A DNA stretch of 64,000 nt from an uncultured Ruminococcus sp. (GTDB taxonomy: Bacteria > Bacillota > Clostridia > Oscillospirales > Ruminococcaceae). Below are positions 25,820-33,959 of the stretch, piece after piece (positions within the stretch are counted from its first letter, which is position 1; the number at the start of each line of letters is the position of its first letter). The notes below the pieces were generated by a model that was given only the letters and a program-made list of their open reading frames with translations, was not told the DNA's origin and did not search any database. A program made the position numbers and the translations under genes. Location of the stretch: positions 16,949 to 80,948 of the forward strand of contig CAJTYV010000007.1 in the NCBI GenBank assembly GCA_910584195.1, written 5' to 3'.

Positions 25820-26046
25820 TTTTCTGATTTTTTATGAAGTATTGGATCGTCTGTACGTCCGATGAGATAATCAATACTGACATTCAAATAATCAGCTATT
25901 GTTATCAAAGAATTGATTGAAGGGAGACATCTTCCGCTTTTCCAATCGCTAATGTTTCCTGTTGAAATGCCTGTATCGTCAGATAGTTTTTTTGCGGATA
26001 TTCCCTTTTCTCCAAGAAATTTAAATAAATTGTTTGTTTTCAGCAT
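25810..26046 (-). CDS. Xre-family repressor 2
   Basis: 78 residues; HTH GISAKKLSDDTGISTGNISDW followed by VSIDYLIGR. The N-terminal HTH differs from Xre 1, but the last residues and the following hairpin are the same, showing that the 3' parts were exchanged or duplicated. It is divergent from the gene at 26123 and probably controls that promoter. Confidence 0.85.
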   Translation of the reverse strand: MLKTNNLFKFLGEKGISAKKLSDDTGISTGNISDWKSGRCLPSINSLITIADYLNVSIDYLIGRTDDPILHKKSEKQD

Positions 26047-26062
26047 TTTTATTTCCTTTCAC

Positions 26063-26091
26063 TTGACATTCTCATAAATTCAAGTTACAAT
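26063..26091 (+). promoter_or_regulatory. Promoter with ACTTGA palindrome
   Basis: TTGACA (26063-26068), a 17-bp spacer and TACAAT (26086-26091). ACTTGA (26061-26066) and TCAAGT (26080-26085) are inverted copies, a plausible Xre 2 operator. Confidence 0.7.
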
Positions 26092-26122
26092 GTATATAGA
26101 TTAAATTTAAGGCGGTGTATTT

Positions 26123-26788
26123 ATGCCAATTGATTTTTATAGCAGTTTAATCTATGATTTTCCATATGAACAGTTAATTGAAATAATAAAAAATAAATGC
26201 GAAAGTAATGAAGCATTGACATCATATCTTGATGAATGGAACCATATTCTGCGCTTTATTCAAAGATTTCAAAACAAAGATTATTTGAGATTTCGTACAA
26301 AACACGATAGTTATGCGGCTGAAAATAAAAGATTTGAATGCTTTGTATGCAACCAATCGTTTCCAGAGGTTGAAGCAAATTATCTTATTCATTTCGATAT
26401 AAATAGAATCATTTTAAAACATAAGAGCCGAGCCAAATTAATAAGAACTAAACAGCTTATTGAAAAAGTGAATTATAATCAAGATGAACAAGGTCATAAA
26501 TTGCCGCATCTTTCGCCAATAATAATTGTCCCATACATTTCACTAAAGAAAAGCTTTTTGGTAATAGATGGAAATAAAAGACTTGCTACAAATATTAAAT
26601 ATCATATTCCTTTTACAAGATATATTTTGCATTCTCCTATATATGTTAAGGATTTTGGATTTGCGATAGATTGGGCTTTTTACTGGTTTTTCTTTGATAT
26701 TAACAGTCAATTCAATAATCAGATTTTAATAAGTGAATGGTTTCAAGAACAAATAAAAGAACTTCGATTTGAACTTACTGAATACTGA
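26123..26788 (+). CDS. Hypothetical protein with ParB/Srx-like motif
   Basis: 221 residues. Around residue 150, SFLVIDGNKRLATNI resembles the DGxHR-type loop of the ParB/sulfiredoxin fold; two cysteines (CFVC) lie near residue 75. Otherwise unrecognised. It is a single gene behind the Xre 2-controlled promoter. Its 3' end overlaps the convergent gene at 26726. Confidence 0.6.
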   Translation: MPIDFYSSLIYDFPYEQLIEIIKNKCESNEALTSYLDEWNHILRFIQRFQNKDYLRFRTKHDSYAAENKRFECFVCNQSFPEVEANYLIHFDINRIILKHKSRAKLIRTKQLIEKVNYNQDEQGHKLPHLSPIIIVPYISLKKSFLVIDGNKRLATNIKYHIPFTRYILHSPIYVKDFGFAIDWAFYWFFFDINSQFNNQILISEWFQEQIKELRFELTEY

Positions 26789-26944
26789 TTCTTCACAGCT
26801 AATAACTATTTTATCGTTTTTCCTTTCCAACGGCATTTGGAACTCATAATTGTTAGTAGTGCAATATTTCTTGAATTTATCGTACTGTCGCTCATCCAAA
26901 GCAAAAGTAACAATCTTTTTGCCTATTCCATATGAGCCTATCAT
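26726..26944 (-). CDS. Free-standing copy of the ICE C-terminal module
   Basis: 72 residues from the ATG at 26944 (GGAG eight bases upstream). KKIVTFALDERQYDKFKKY, then YEFQMPLERKNDKIVISC and VFSKFKSKF follow the strand-helix-strand-strand-helix pattern seen at the ends of ToxN, HepT, the giant helicase and the relaxase. The fit is by pattern only, as identity is low. It is expressed from box 8. Confidence 0.55.
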   Translation of the reverse strand: MIGSYGIGKKIVTFALDERQYDKFKKYCTTNNYEFQMPLERKNDKIVISCEESVFSKFKSKFFYLFLKPFTY

Positions 26945-26994
26945 TATTTTCTCCATAAATATATCCCAATTTAAAGAACCTTTCTATTGATATT

Positions 26995-27013
26995 TTGTGC
27001 TATAATAGCACAA
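26995..27013. promoter_or_regulatory. ICE palindrome box 8
   Basis: TTGTGCTATAATAGCACAA, between the topB stop and the small module gene, 50 bp before its start. Confidence 0.8.
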
Positions 27014-27014
27014 T

Positions 27015-29138
27015 TTATTTTTTATTAGGAAACTCAAAAACCACAGAATTTTTCTTCTTATCTGCAACAAGGTAAGCATCAAATTCTTTGTCATTCTTGC
27101 TTTTAAAGCCTTTGATAATATTTGTTCTGCCGTTTTTGCATAGCAGTATTACCTGATTTTCTGTGATCTTCTTTCCTGCTATAGTACTTCCTACGCTGAA
27201 TTTACAGCCATCCTTATGACCTGAACAGCCATAACCCCAGTCAAATTTATGGAGCTTTTTTCCGCAGAACGGACAAACGAGCTGCTTTTCAGTTTCAGAT
27301 ATAAATTGCTTGCTTTCAGCTTTAGCAATTATGCTAAACCAGTTAGCGGCAGTTTCTTTTATATTGCGGATAAACTCGTCATAATCCGCTTTTCCAACGG
27401 CAATGTCATTGAGTTTCTTTTCAAGTTCTCCTGTCATTTCGGCGGATTTAAGATCGGCTACAGGGAGACTGTCAATAATATACATTCCGAGTTCTGTAGG
27501 GTAAATCGACTTGCCCTTTAAAGCTATGTAATTTTTTGCAAAAAGGGATTTCAGAATAGGCGCTCTTGTAGCATCTGTTCCGAGTCCCTTTTTCTGCATT
27601 TTCATAAGAGTACGTGCTTCTTCGTCCTCGATCTTTTGTCCTGCCGTTTCCATTGCACTCAGCAGAGCAGCTTCTGTGTATCTCTTTGGAGGTTCTGTTT
27701 CTCCTTTTTTAAGTGTGTAATTTCCCGATAATTCCTGATTTTCGCTTAAAACAGGAAGTGCATTATCGCTTGCAGGACGTGCGTCAACTGCGTACCAGCC
27801 GTCATTTGTTATTACCCTGCCAGTTGCCTTAAACGTGTGTTTACCGTCAACTGTTATTATAGCTGTTGTATCGTCAAATTCCGCTTTGGGATATATCATT
27901 CTGATAACCGATTTAGCAAGCAGATCATAAAGCTGCTTTTCATCTTCGCTGAAATCATCAAGATTTTCAGGCACATTAAGTGTTGGTATAATCGCCGTAT
28001 GACTTCCAACTTTACTGTCGTCAAAGTGACGTTTTGTAAACGCTGTCCATTTATCGAGGCTGTATTTTGAGTATTCGAGAATTTTCAGCAGTTTTTGTAT
28101 AGTAAGCGTAACTTCTGATTTCATAGCGTCGGTCAGATGTTCCGTGCTTGTACGTGGATATGACATAAACTTTTTGTCATAAAGGGACTGCATTATTTTT
28201 GACGTTTTTTCGGAATCCCAACCGAATGTTTTGCTTGCAGCTATCAGCAATTGAGTTGTATTGAAAAGCAGCGGTGCTGATTTCGTTTTATGTTCCGATT
28301 CAACAGAAGTGACTATGCCTGTTTTTCCCTCACACTCCGCAAGAACTGCATTGGATTCGGATTCGACAGTGAAGTTTCCTTTTTCATAATCAGCTTCAAA
28401 GGTTGCATTTGGAGAAGAAAAATTTGCTGTTAGTTTCCAGTAAGGAGTTTTCTTGTGGCTGAGAATCGCTTTTTCACGTTCAACCACAAGATTAAGCGTT
28501 GGTGTCTGAACTCTGCCTATAGTGAGCAGATTATCATAGCCGCCGAATTTTTTTGTAGCAGCAACGGTCAAGTTCGTGCCGATTAGCCAGTCTGATATAT
28601 CTCTCGCCCGTCCTGCAAGCTGTAGATCGTGTGCATTTCCCGAAACTGTAGGTGATAATGCTTCATCAGGTTCTTTGAGATTATCAAAAGCGTGTTGTAT
28701 TTTCTGATCGGTCAAATCCTCTATCCACACACGCTTGAAAGGAGCTTTACATTTGCATATATCGTAAACATACGAAAATATCAGCTCGCCCTCTCTGTCG
28801 GGATCAGTAGCGTTGATTACCCAATCAGCCTTATCGAAAAAGCTCTTTACAAGTTTAAGGCATTTTGCCGTCTGTGCTTTCGGAGCAGTCCTGAAATTTT
28901 CAGGTATACAAGGAAACACGCTTAAATCCCATTTACCGTATTTTTCATCGTACATCTTTGCAGGCACAAGCTGTGCCAAGTGACCGACACCGTGACATAA
29001 GACTGCTTTTTCACCTTTGAAGTCAAACTCATAATATCCGACTGTCGGTTCATCTTTAAGGCTTTGTCTTTTTCCTGCTTTAAGTGTATGAGCAATTGCT
29101 TTTGCAAGACTGCTCTTTTCTGCGTAAATTACAACCAT
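27015..29138 (-). CDS. topB: DNA topoisomerase III
   Basis: 707 residues from the ATG at 29138 (CAGGAGGAAA upstream). It begins MVVIYAEKSSLAKAIAHTL, has the Toprim motif DPDREGEL near residue 112 and the catalytic tyrosine in SYPRTSTEH near residue 326, and ends in a zinc ribbon (CPFCGKKLHKFDWGYGCSG) plus a basic tail. Type IA topoisomerases of this kind are standard in ICE conjugation modules, where they relax or decatenate DNA. Box 9 lies 18 bp upstream of the start and is the likely promoter. Confidence 0.93.
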   Translation of the reverse strand: MVVIYAEKSSLAKAIAHTLKAGKRQSLKDEPTVGYYEFDFKGEKAVLCHGVGHLAQLVPAKMYDEKYGKWDLSVFPCIPENFRTAPKAQTAKCLKLVKSFFDKADWVINATDPDREGELIFSYVYDICKCKAPFKRVWIEDLTDQKIQHAFDNLKEPDEALSPTVSGNAHDLQLAGRARDISDWLIGTNLTVAATKKFGGYDNLLTIGRVQTPTLNLVVEREKAILSHKKTPYWKLTANFSSPNATFEADYEKGNFTVESESNAVLAECEGKTGIVTSVESEHKTKSAPLLFNTTQLLIAASKTFGWDSEKTSKIMQSLYDKKFMSYPRTSTEHLTDAMKSEVTLTIQKLLKILEYSKYSLDKWTAFTKRHFDDSKVGSHTAIIPTLNVPENLDDFSEDEKQLYDLLAKSVIRMIYPKAEFDDTTAIITVDGKHTFKATGRVITNDGWYAVDARPASDNALPVLSENQELSGNYTLKKGETEPPKRYTEAALLSAMETAGQKIEDEEARTLMKMQKKGLGTDATRAPILKSLFAKNYIALKGKSIYPTELGMYIIDSLPVADLKSAEMTGELEKKLNDIAVGKADYDEFIRNIKETAANWFSIIAKAESKQFISETEKQLVCPFCGKKLHKFDWGYGCSGHKDGCKFSVGSTIAGKKITENQVILLCKNGRTNIIKGFKSKNDKEFDAYLVADKKKNSVVFEFPNKK

Positions 29139-29156
29139 TATTTTTTCCTCCTGTTT

Positions 29157-29175
29157 TTGTGCTATTATAGCACGA
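29157..29175. promoter_or_regulatory. ICE palindrome box 9
   Basis: TTGTGCTATTATAGCACGA (one end mismatch), 18 bp before the topB ATG. On the minus strand TATAAT is the only -10 available. Confidence 0.8.
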
Positions 29176-29185
29176 TTTGCAAATT

Positions 29186-29581
29186 TCAATGTATCATAAG
29201 CATAGTTGAATCAAAAGCCCCTCTGCCGATTCTGCGAACGGATTCGGGAATATCGATTACTGGAAGTCTTTTGCAGCCTTTGAAAGCATAATCGCCAATA
29301 GAAGTTACTTTATCGGGAATCTCGATACTCGTCAGACTTCGGCAGCCTGTAAAAGCGTAGTGTCCTATTGACGTAATGCTTTCGGGAAGTGTAATCGTGA
29401 TTATTTTCTTCTGGTTCTTGAATGCGCCGTCTCCGATCGCAGTAACTGTATCAGGAACGAGGACATGACTGTCAGTTCCTATGTATTTTTTGAGAACGTT
29501 TTTCTCAATCTGAAAATCCTTGTTGATGTTGTCAGTTGTCTGCTGTTCATTTTCAACAGAAATGTTATTTTCTTCGGGCAT
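29186..29581 (-). CDS. BspA-type leucine-rich repeat protein, cytoplasmic
   Basis: 131 residues from the ATG at 29581 (AAAGGAAAGGA upstream). About four LRR_5 units with the pattern IGDGAFKNQKKIITITLPES. There is no signal peptide or anchor, unlike most surface BspA proteins, so it probably acts inside the cell by protein binding. Confidence 0.75.
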   Translation of the reverse strand: MPEENNISVENEQQTTDNINKDFQIEKNVLKKYIGTDSHVLVPDTVTAIGDGAFKNQKKIITITLPESITSIGHYAFTGCRSLTSIEIPDKVTSIGDYAFKGCKRLPVIDIPESVRRIGRGAFDSTMLMIH

Positions 29582-29604
29582 ATTTAAAATCCTTTCCTTT
29601 TTAC

Positions 29605-29633
29605 TTGACATTTTGTAAATAATAGTTTATAAT
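29605..29633 (+). promoter_or_regulatory. Consensus promoter of a short antisense-side RNA
   Basis: TTGACA (29605-29610), a 17-bp spacer and TATAAT (29628-29633) on the plus strand, where no plus-strand gene follows. Confidence 0.75.
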
Positions 29634-29639
29634 AATCTT

Positions 29640-29712
29640 ACAGACTTTTTGTCTGACGGTTATTGGAAAGCAGCTCGGTCGTAATTTGATCGAGCTGTTT
29701 CCCTTTTTTGCT
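29640..29712 (+). ncRNA. Candidate 70-nt small RNA with intrinsic terminator
   Basis: Predicted transcript from the promoter at 29605-29633. It begins with hairpin CAGAC-TTTTT-GTCTG (29641-29655), then 10 nt, then a stem of about 15 bp GGAAAGCAGCTCGGTCG/GATCGAGCTGTTTCC ending in CCTTTTTT (to 29709). It has no reading frame. The U-rich loop could be a seed or protein site. Family unknown. Confidence 0.55.
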
Positions 29713-29736
29713 GTTCATAATTATCAGCTCCGTAAA

Positions 29737-29755
29737 TTGTGCTATTATATCACAA
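29737..29755. promoter_or_regulatory. ICE palindrome box 10
   Basis: TTGTGCTATTATATCACAA, the G-to-T variant also seen at boxes 5 and 6. It lies between the stop of the 29758 gene and the small RNA, 156 bp before the LRR gene. Confidence 0.7.
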
Positions 29756-29757
29756 TT

Positions 29758-30942
29758 TCACTTTATCTTAAGTAAGCGTTTTTTAGGTTTGGGAGTTGTA
29801 TTCGTTGTGTACGCGTTCAGAATGCTTTTATAAACCGCTATATTTTCTTTGTTTGGTTTTGTCCAATCGGGACTGTTGTGAAGCCTGTATGCGGTTATTC
29901 CCGATTTGAGGAACTGCTTGTTGTACTTTATAAATTTAGTTGAAGATACACGCGGAAAAAGAAAATGTATGTCTCTTGCGTGCGATTCCGAACCATATTC
30001 TATGTAATTTATAAATTTTGATATATCCCATTCCGCCGATGAACTAAGCATTATCTTTACATCACAGTTCGCAAAAGCTTTTCTTTGCGCTTCCCTCAGA
30101 TAGCTGAAATCGCATATTACAACGCCGTATTCTTTAGAGATCTCGCTGTATTTTCCGTAAGGATAAACGTCTATTCCTTGAAAATTCAATCCGTTTTTTG
30201 CTGCCAAAGGATTGATTTTGTGAAATACGCTTAAACTTTCAAAAGTTGAATCGTCTGCGATCACAACTGCTGTACTGTTTTTCCGTGACAGCATTGAAGC
30301 GATTTCCAAAGCCGTATGCGTGCAGCCGTTGTGATGCTGAAGCTGCGCGATACCTATAACGATTGTTTCTTTTTCTTTTGATTCCGAAGTTATATACATA
30401 ACTCTGTCAATGTTAAAAGGGGCGAGTTCAGTCACCGTTGGAAAGTCGATATGCAGATTTTCAAACTTCTGTTCTTCAACGATCTCGTCACTGACTTCCA
30501 TGACATCTTCGGGAGTATCCTCCGTAAAAAGTTCCTCGATGAACTCCATAATATCGTTCTTTTCCATAGGAGTTTCAACAGCTTCAAGTATCCTTTCAAT
30601 GTCATGATCAGCAACAATGTCATTAATTCCGTTTTGCATTAAAAACTCAGCCGTCATTGCAAAATCTGTTTTATCAGTAATTGTTCCATAAACATAAACG
30701 ATTCGCATACTCGGCTTTTTTATTCTGAGAAACGAAATAACATCGTTGACTTCAAGACCGTCCTTTGCAGGAACGTTTCTGTAGATGATCAGGACGTGCG
30801 GATTATGGTGTTCCGAAATCCTTGTCATCGTATTTCCGCGGATAACCATTTCCACACCGAGCAGCGTAATATCAGGCTTTTTTCTGACTGCCGCTTCAAA
30901 ATTCTTCCGAACTTTTTTATCTGCAAGCAATACAACGTTCAT
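29758..30942 (-). CDS. CpaE/TadZ-like protein with degenerate P-loop
   Basis: 394 residues. The N-terminal part (1-125) resembles an atypical receiver domain (MNVVLLADKKVRKNFEAAV, PHVLIIYRNV). A MinD/CpaE-like ATPase fold follows (about 190-370) in which the P-loop reads AQLQHHNGCTHTALEIA instead of KGGxGKT, so ATP binding is doubtful. The tail is basic. It is the last gene of the VirB4 operon. A localisation role at the conjugation machine, like TadZ, is inference. Confidence 0.6.
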   Translation of the reverse strand: MNVVLLADKKVRKNFEAAVRKKPDITLLGVEMVIRGNTMTRISEHHNPHVLIIYRNVPAKDGLEVNDVISFLRIKKPSMRIVYVYGTITDKTDFAMTAEFLMQNGINDIVADHDIERILEAVETPMEKNDIMEFIEELFTEDTPEDVMEVSDEIVEEQKFENLHIDFPTVTELAPFNIDRVMYITSESKEKETIVIGIAQLQHHNGCTHTALEIASMLSRKNSTAVVIADDSTFESLSVFHKINPLAAKNGLNFQGIDVYPYGKYSEISKEYGVVICDFSYLREAQRKAFANCDVKIMLSSSAEWDISKFINYIEYGSESHARDIHFLFPRVSSTKFIKYNKQFLKSGITAYRLHNSPDWTKPNKENIAVYKSILNAYTTNTTPKPKKRLLKIK

Positions 30943-31265
30943 TCAATTTCACCTAATTTCTTTTTCAGTTTTTTAAGTTCATCAATAATATACTGTGATT
31001 CAATTCCGTCAAATGCGGTTTTACATTTGGAAAAAAGAATAATTACAAACAGCATATTATTAACAGAAATATGTGATACAAAACAGCTCTGAGTTGTACT
31101 GCGAAACACAGTTGTACAAGAAATTGACAGGTATCTTTCTAAAGATGTACCGTCAATTTCATTACCATATATCCTGTCATTGTTTCTGTAAACAGTAACG
31201 CCGTTTGTATTAAACTCCATGCAAACCTGTTCCGCAAATTGCTTTATGATCTGCTGTTCGTTCAT
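30939..31265 (-). CDS. Hypothetical protein of the conjugation operon
   Basis: 108 residues, overlapping the genes on both sides by 4 bp (ATGA). Mixed alpha/beta with a Lys-rich C-terminus. No family recognised; position ties it to the type IV secretion genes. Confidence 0.65.
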   Translation of the reverse strand: MNEQQIIKQFAEQVCMEFNTNGVTVYRNNDRIYGNEIDGTSLERYLSISCTTVFRSTTQSCFVSHISVNNMLFVIILFSKCKTAFDGIESQYIIDELKKLKKKLGEIE

Positions 31266-33655
31266 TTGATGTCCTTTCTGCCGTATTTCTGCTGATATTC
31301 CTTGAAATTCGTACTTATTGTTTCATAAATTCTTCCTTTTGTGGAGATTCTTTTATCAAAGGGAATTATCTTCTTTCCGCAGATAATAAGTCCAGTTCCT
31401 TTTTCGCCTGTTTTCAGAAATGCTTCTTGTGACGGAGAAAGTTCAAACAATTTCGATATTTCTTCAAGGTTATCCCTTTTTTGAGGAAGCAAAACTTTAA
31501 ATTCAGCATTTGCAAGCATGGAACGCGCTTCTGGAGATGCGAGAACGTCAATAATATTCTGCGTAATACCTGTTGCAACTCCGCCATGTTTACGAATACG
31601 GCTGTATACTTTTACAAAGAATTTTCCCGATTGAGACGTTGCGCTGTTGTTTCCGTCATTGAACATTATTGAAAACTCATCGCACCAAAGCCAAGTTCTG
31701 ATTCCTCGTTTCTTGTTCTCGATCACTCGCTGCCATACAAATTCAAGCACGATCTGCAACCCTACAGGTCTGAGCTGTTCGCCCATGTCGAAAATATCGA
31801 TAACCAAAAATTTCTTATTGATATTGATGTTTGTTTTATCAGCGAAGTTCCTCAATGAACCAGTGACATAAAGTTCAAGAATGAGCGCAAGCTGAGTTGC
31901 TTCCGTTTCATTTTGTGATCTAAGAAGATTATATAGTGTAGTCAGAGTCGGAAGCTTATCCTTATCTGTACCGCCTGTAATCTGAAAATCACGGTATGCT
32001 GTATGTATGCAGCGGTCAAGGACTGATTTTTCTTCCGAAGTTAGGGGATTGCCTTTCATAGTTTCGATAACAGTCATGATAAATTCAGACTTTATAGCAA
32101 CCGCATCTCTGCCATCTTCGGTATAAGAAAGATCAATATCGAAAATGTTGTATTTAGTCGGGGAGTTCGGCGAGAGTTTTAAGGTCTCGCCGTCGAAGTT
32201 TTCTTCCTGAATTAACGCACCATACTCATTGTCGGGGTCGATTACGATTATTTCATCATCGGGATATTTGAAAAGTACATCGGTAAGTTCAAGCTTGACA
32301 AAAACTGATTTTCCCGAACCGGACGGACCGAGTACGAAACCGTTGGAGTTCATTTCCTCCGTTCTGTCAAGGATTATCGCCGAATTTGTAACTTTATTAA
32401 TACCGTAAAAAACGCCGCTGTCATTAAAGTAGGTGCGATAGGAAAAAGGGATGAGTATACCTGCTGCATCAGTAAGAAGATATGTACTTACGGCATTTCC
32501 AAGATGATTTACACCGAACGGCAATACGCTGTTCATGCCCTTTTCCTGCTGTCTTGTCAGGTAATTTATGGTTACCTGATGTTTTGTTGCCTTTGTGCGA
32601 ATGTGTTTTGTCAACTCTTCCAGTTCCTCTTTTGTTTCAGCTGAAAGACTGATAAAAATTGCAACTTCAAAAAGCTCAATGTTGCTTCCTGCAAGACGCT
32701 GCTGTAATTCTTCAAGTTCCTTGAGTTTATCCGTAAGTCTGAACGGTACAAAGTTGCCGCCCTTTTTATGATTGTTTTCCATACGAGTCTGAATCTGTCC
32801 CTGAACATTAAATATTTCTTTTCTTACTTTTTCCAAGGCGTCGCTTTTATCAACTCTTACAACGTGCTTTGAAACAGCAATTTTGAAGTTGTTGTCAAGC
32901 AATTCGGAAATGAATCCGTCATCGAGTTCACGGTCGTATCTGTGAACATACATGATGCGAGTGAGCGAAGCTCCTACCTCCACTTCTTTACCCTTGAAAG
33001 CAAACATCGAGGGAGCTATGTAGTCTTTCAGACGTCCGCCTCTTGCATAAAGATTTGACGGCAGCAGAAATTCGATCTCATCAAATGGGTGATAATACTC
33101 ATGGACGATCTTAAAAACTTCTTCGGGCATAAGCTGCCGAACTTCCACACCGAGATTGTTAAAAAACGTCTGCAATTCTCTGAAATATTTAAACAGGACG
33201 TTTACGTTGTCAATTTTGGTCTGCGGCTGATATGAAAGCGCAACAAGCATAATTTTTTTAGCGCAAGCCTGTTCTGATTTCTTAATGTTTTCCTCAAGTA
33301 TTCCACAGTAATCGTCGTATAGTTCGCCATATCTCCGTTCATTCGGAATCATGGCTTTACGCAGTTTATCGGCGTTTATAGACGAGTTCATTATAAATTC
33401 CTGATAGGAAATATCCGTTGGCAAAGCGTTAAGAAGTTTCTGATAACCCTCATAGGTGTCCTGCTGTTCCGTTTCGCGGAGAAGCGAATAATCGAGATTT
33501 TCAAAGGCAAAGATAAGAGTATATCTTTCTTTTCCAACGAGAAACAGTCCGTTTTCATAGCATTCCCAAAAAGGGATAGTGTCCTGAGCTGTTTTCGGTA
33601 TTTGCATACCGCCCGAAAACAGTGAATCATTATTTTTCTTTTTCTGAAATATCAT
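31262..33655 (-). CDS. virB4: VirB4-family conjugation ATPase
   Basis: 797 residues from the ATG at 33655 (AAAGGAG upstream); the frame also extends to an ATG at 33679. Walker A FVLGPSGSGKSVFVKLEL lies near residue 447 and Walker B RTWLWCDEFSIMF near residue 650, with the VirB4/TraC signature VIDPDNEYG. It is the energy-supplying ATPase at the base of the type IV secretion channel. It overlaps the PrgI gene by about 26 bp, typical of VirB3-VirB4 coupling. Confidence 0.93.
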   Translation of the reverse strand: MIFQKKKNNDSLFSGGMQIPKTAQDTIPFWECYENGLFLVGKERYTLIFAFENLDYSLLRETEQQDTYEGYQKLLNALPTDISYQEFIMNSSINADKLRKAMIPNERRYGELYDDYCGILEENIKKSEQACAKKIMLVALSYQPQTKIDNVNVLFKYFRELQTFFNNLGVEVRQLMPEEVFKIVHEYYHPFDEIEFLLPSNLYARGGRLKDYIAPSMFAFKGKEVEVGASLTRIMYVHRYDRELDDGFISELLDNNFKIAVSKHVVRVDKSDALEKVRKEIFNVQGQIQTRMENNHKKGGNFVPFRLTDKLKELEELQQRLAGSNIELFEVAIFISLSAETKEELEELTKHIRTKATKHQVTINYLTRQQEKGMNSVLPFGVNHLGNAVSTYLLTDAAGILIPFSYRTYFNDSGVFYGINKVTNSAIILDRTEEMNSNGFVLGPSGSGKSVFVKLELTDVLFKYPDDEIIVIDPDNEYGALIQEENFDGETLKLSPNSPTKYNIFDIDLSYTEDGRDAVAIKSEFIMTVIETMKGNPLTSEEKSVLDRCIHTAYRDFQITGGTDKDKLPTLTTLYNLLRSQNETEATQLALILELYVTGSLRNFADKTNININKKFLVIDIFDMGEQLRPVGLQIVLEFVWQRVIENKKRGIRTWLWCDEFSIMFNDGNNSATSQSGKFFVKVYSRIRKHGGVATGITQNIIDVLASPEARSMLANAEFKVLLPQKRDNLEEISKLFELSPSQEAFLKTGEKGTGLIICGKKIIPFDKRISTKGRIYETISTNFKEYQQKYGRKDIK

Positions 33656-33950
33656 TGCTGAATACTCCTTTTGAATCATAGTATCTTACATCTGCACCCT
33701 TGAACATTTTCAGGAAAAATCCAAACAGACTCTGACCTTGAATGTTTACGCAGCCAAACATTATAACAACTGCAAGAAAGATGAAAATTATCGTCATTAA
33801 AACCTGCATTGGCAATACATTTTTCAACAAAACGAAAAGAATAATTCCAATTGCCGCTGCTGAGATACCGATGATGATCTGTTTCATGCTAAGTCCAAGA
33901 GAATTGGACGATTTCCTGATTATGTTTTTGGTTATTTTAGCTTTTATCAT
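33630..33950 (-). CDS. PrgI-family (VirB3-like) membrane protein
   Basis: 106 residues with two membrane segments (about 24-43 and 48-70) and a soluble tail. Size, topology and position just before VirB4 fit the PrgI/VirB3 family of Gram-positive T4SS inner-channel proteins. GAGG lies seven bases before the ATG. Confidence 0.8.
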   Translation of the reverse strand: MIKAKITKNIIRKSSNSLGLSMKQIIIGISAAAIGIILFVLLKNVLPMQVLMTIIFIFLAVVIMFGCVNIQGQSLFGFFLKMFKGADVRYYDSKGVFSNDISEKEK

Positions 33951-33959
33951 ACGTCAACC

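Noticed and set aside
25275..26788. DarT-DarG toxin-antitoxin system
   Set aside because: The macrodomain fits DarG, but no DarT-like ADP-ribosyltransferase motifs are present in the neighbouring genes.
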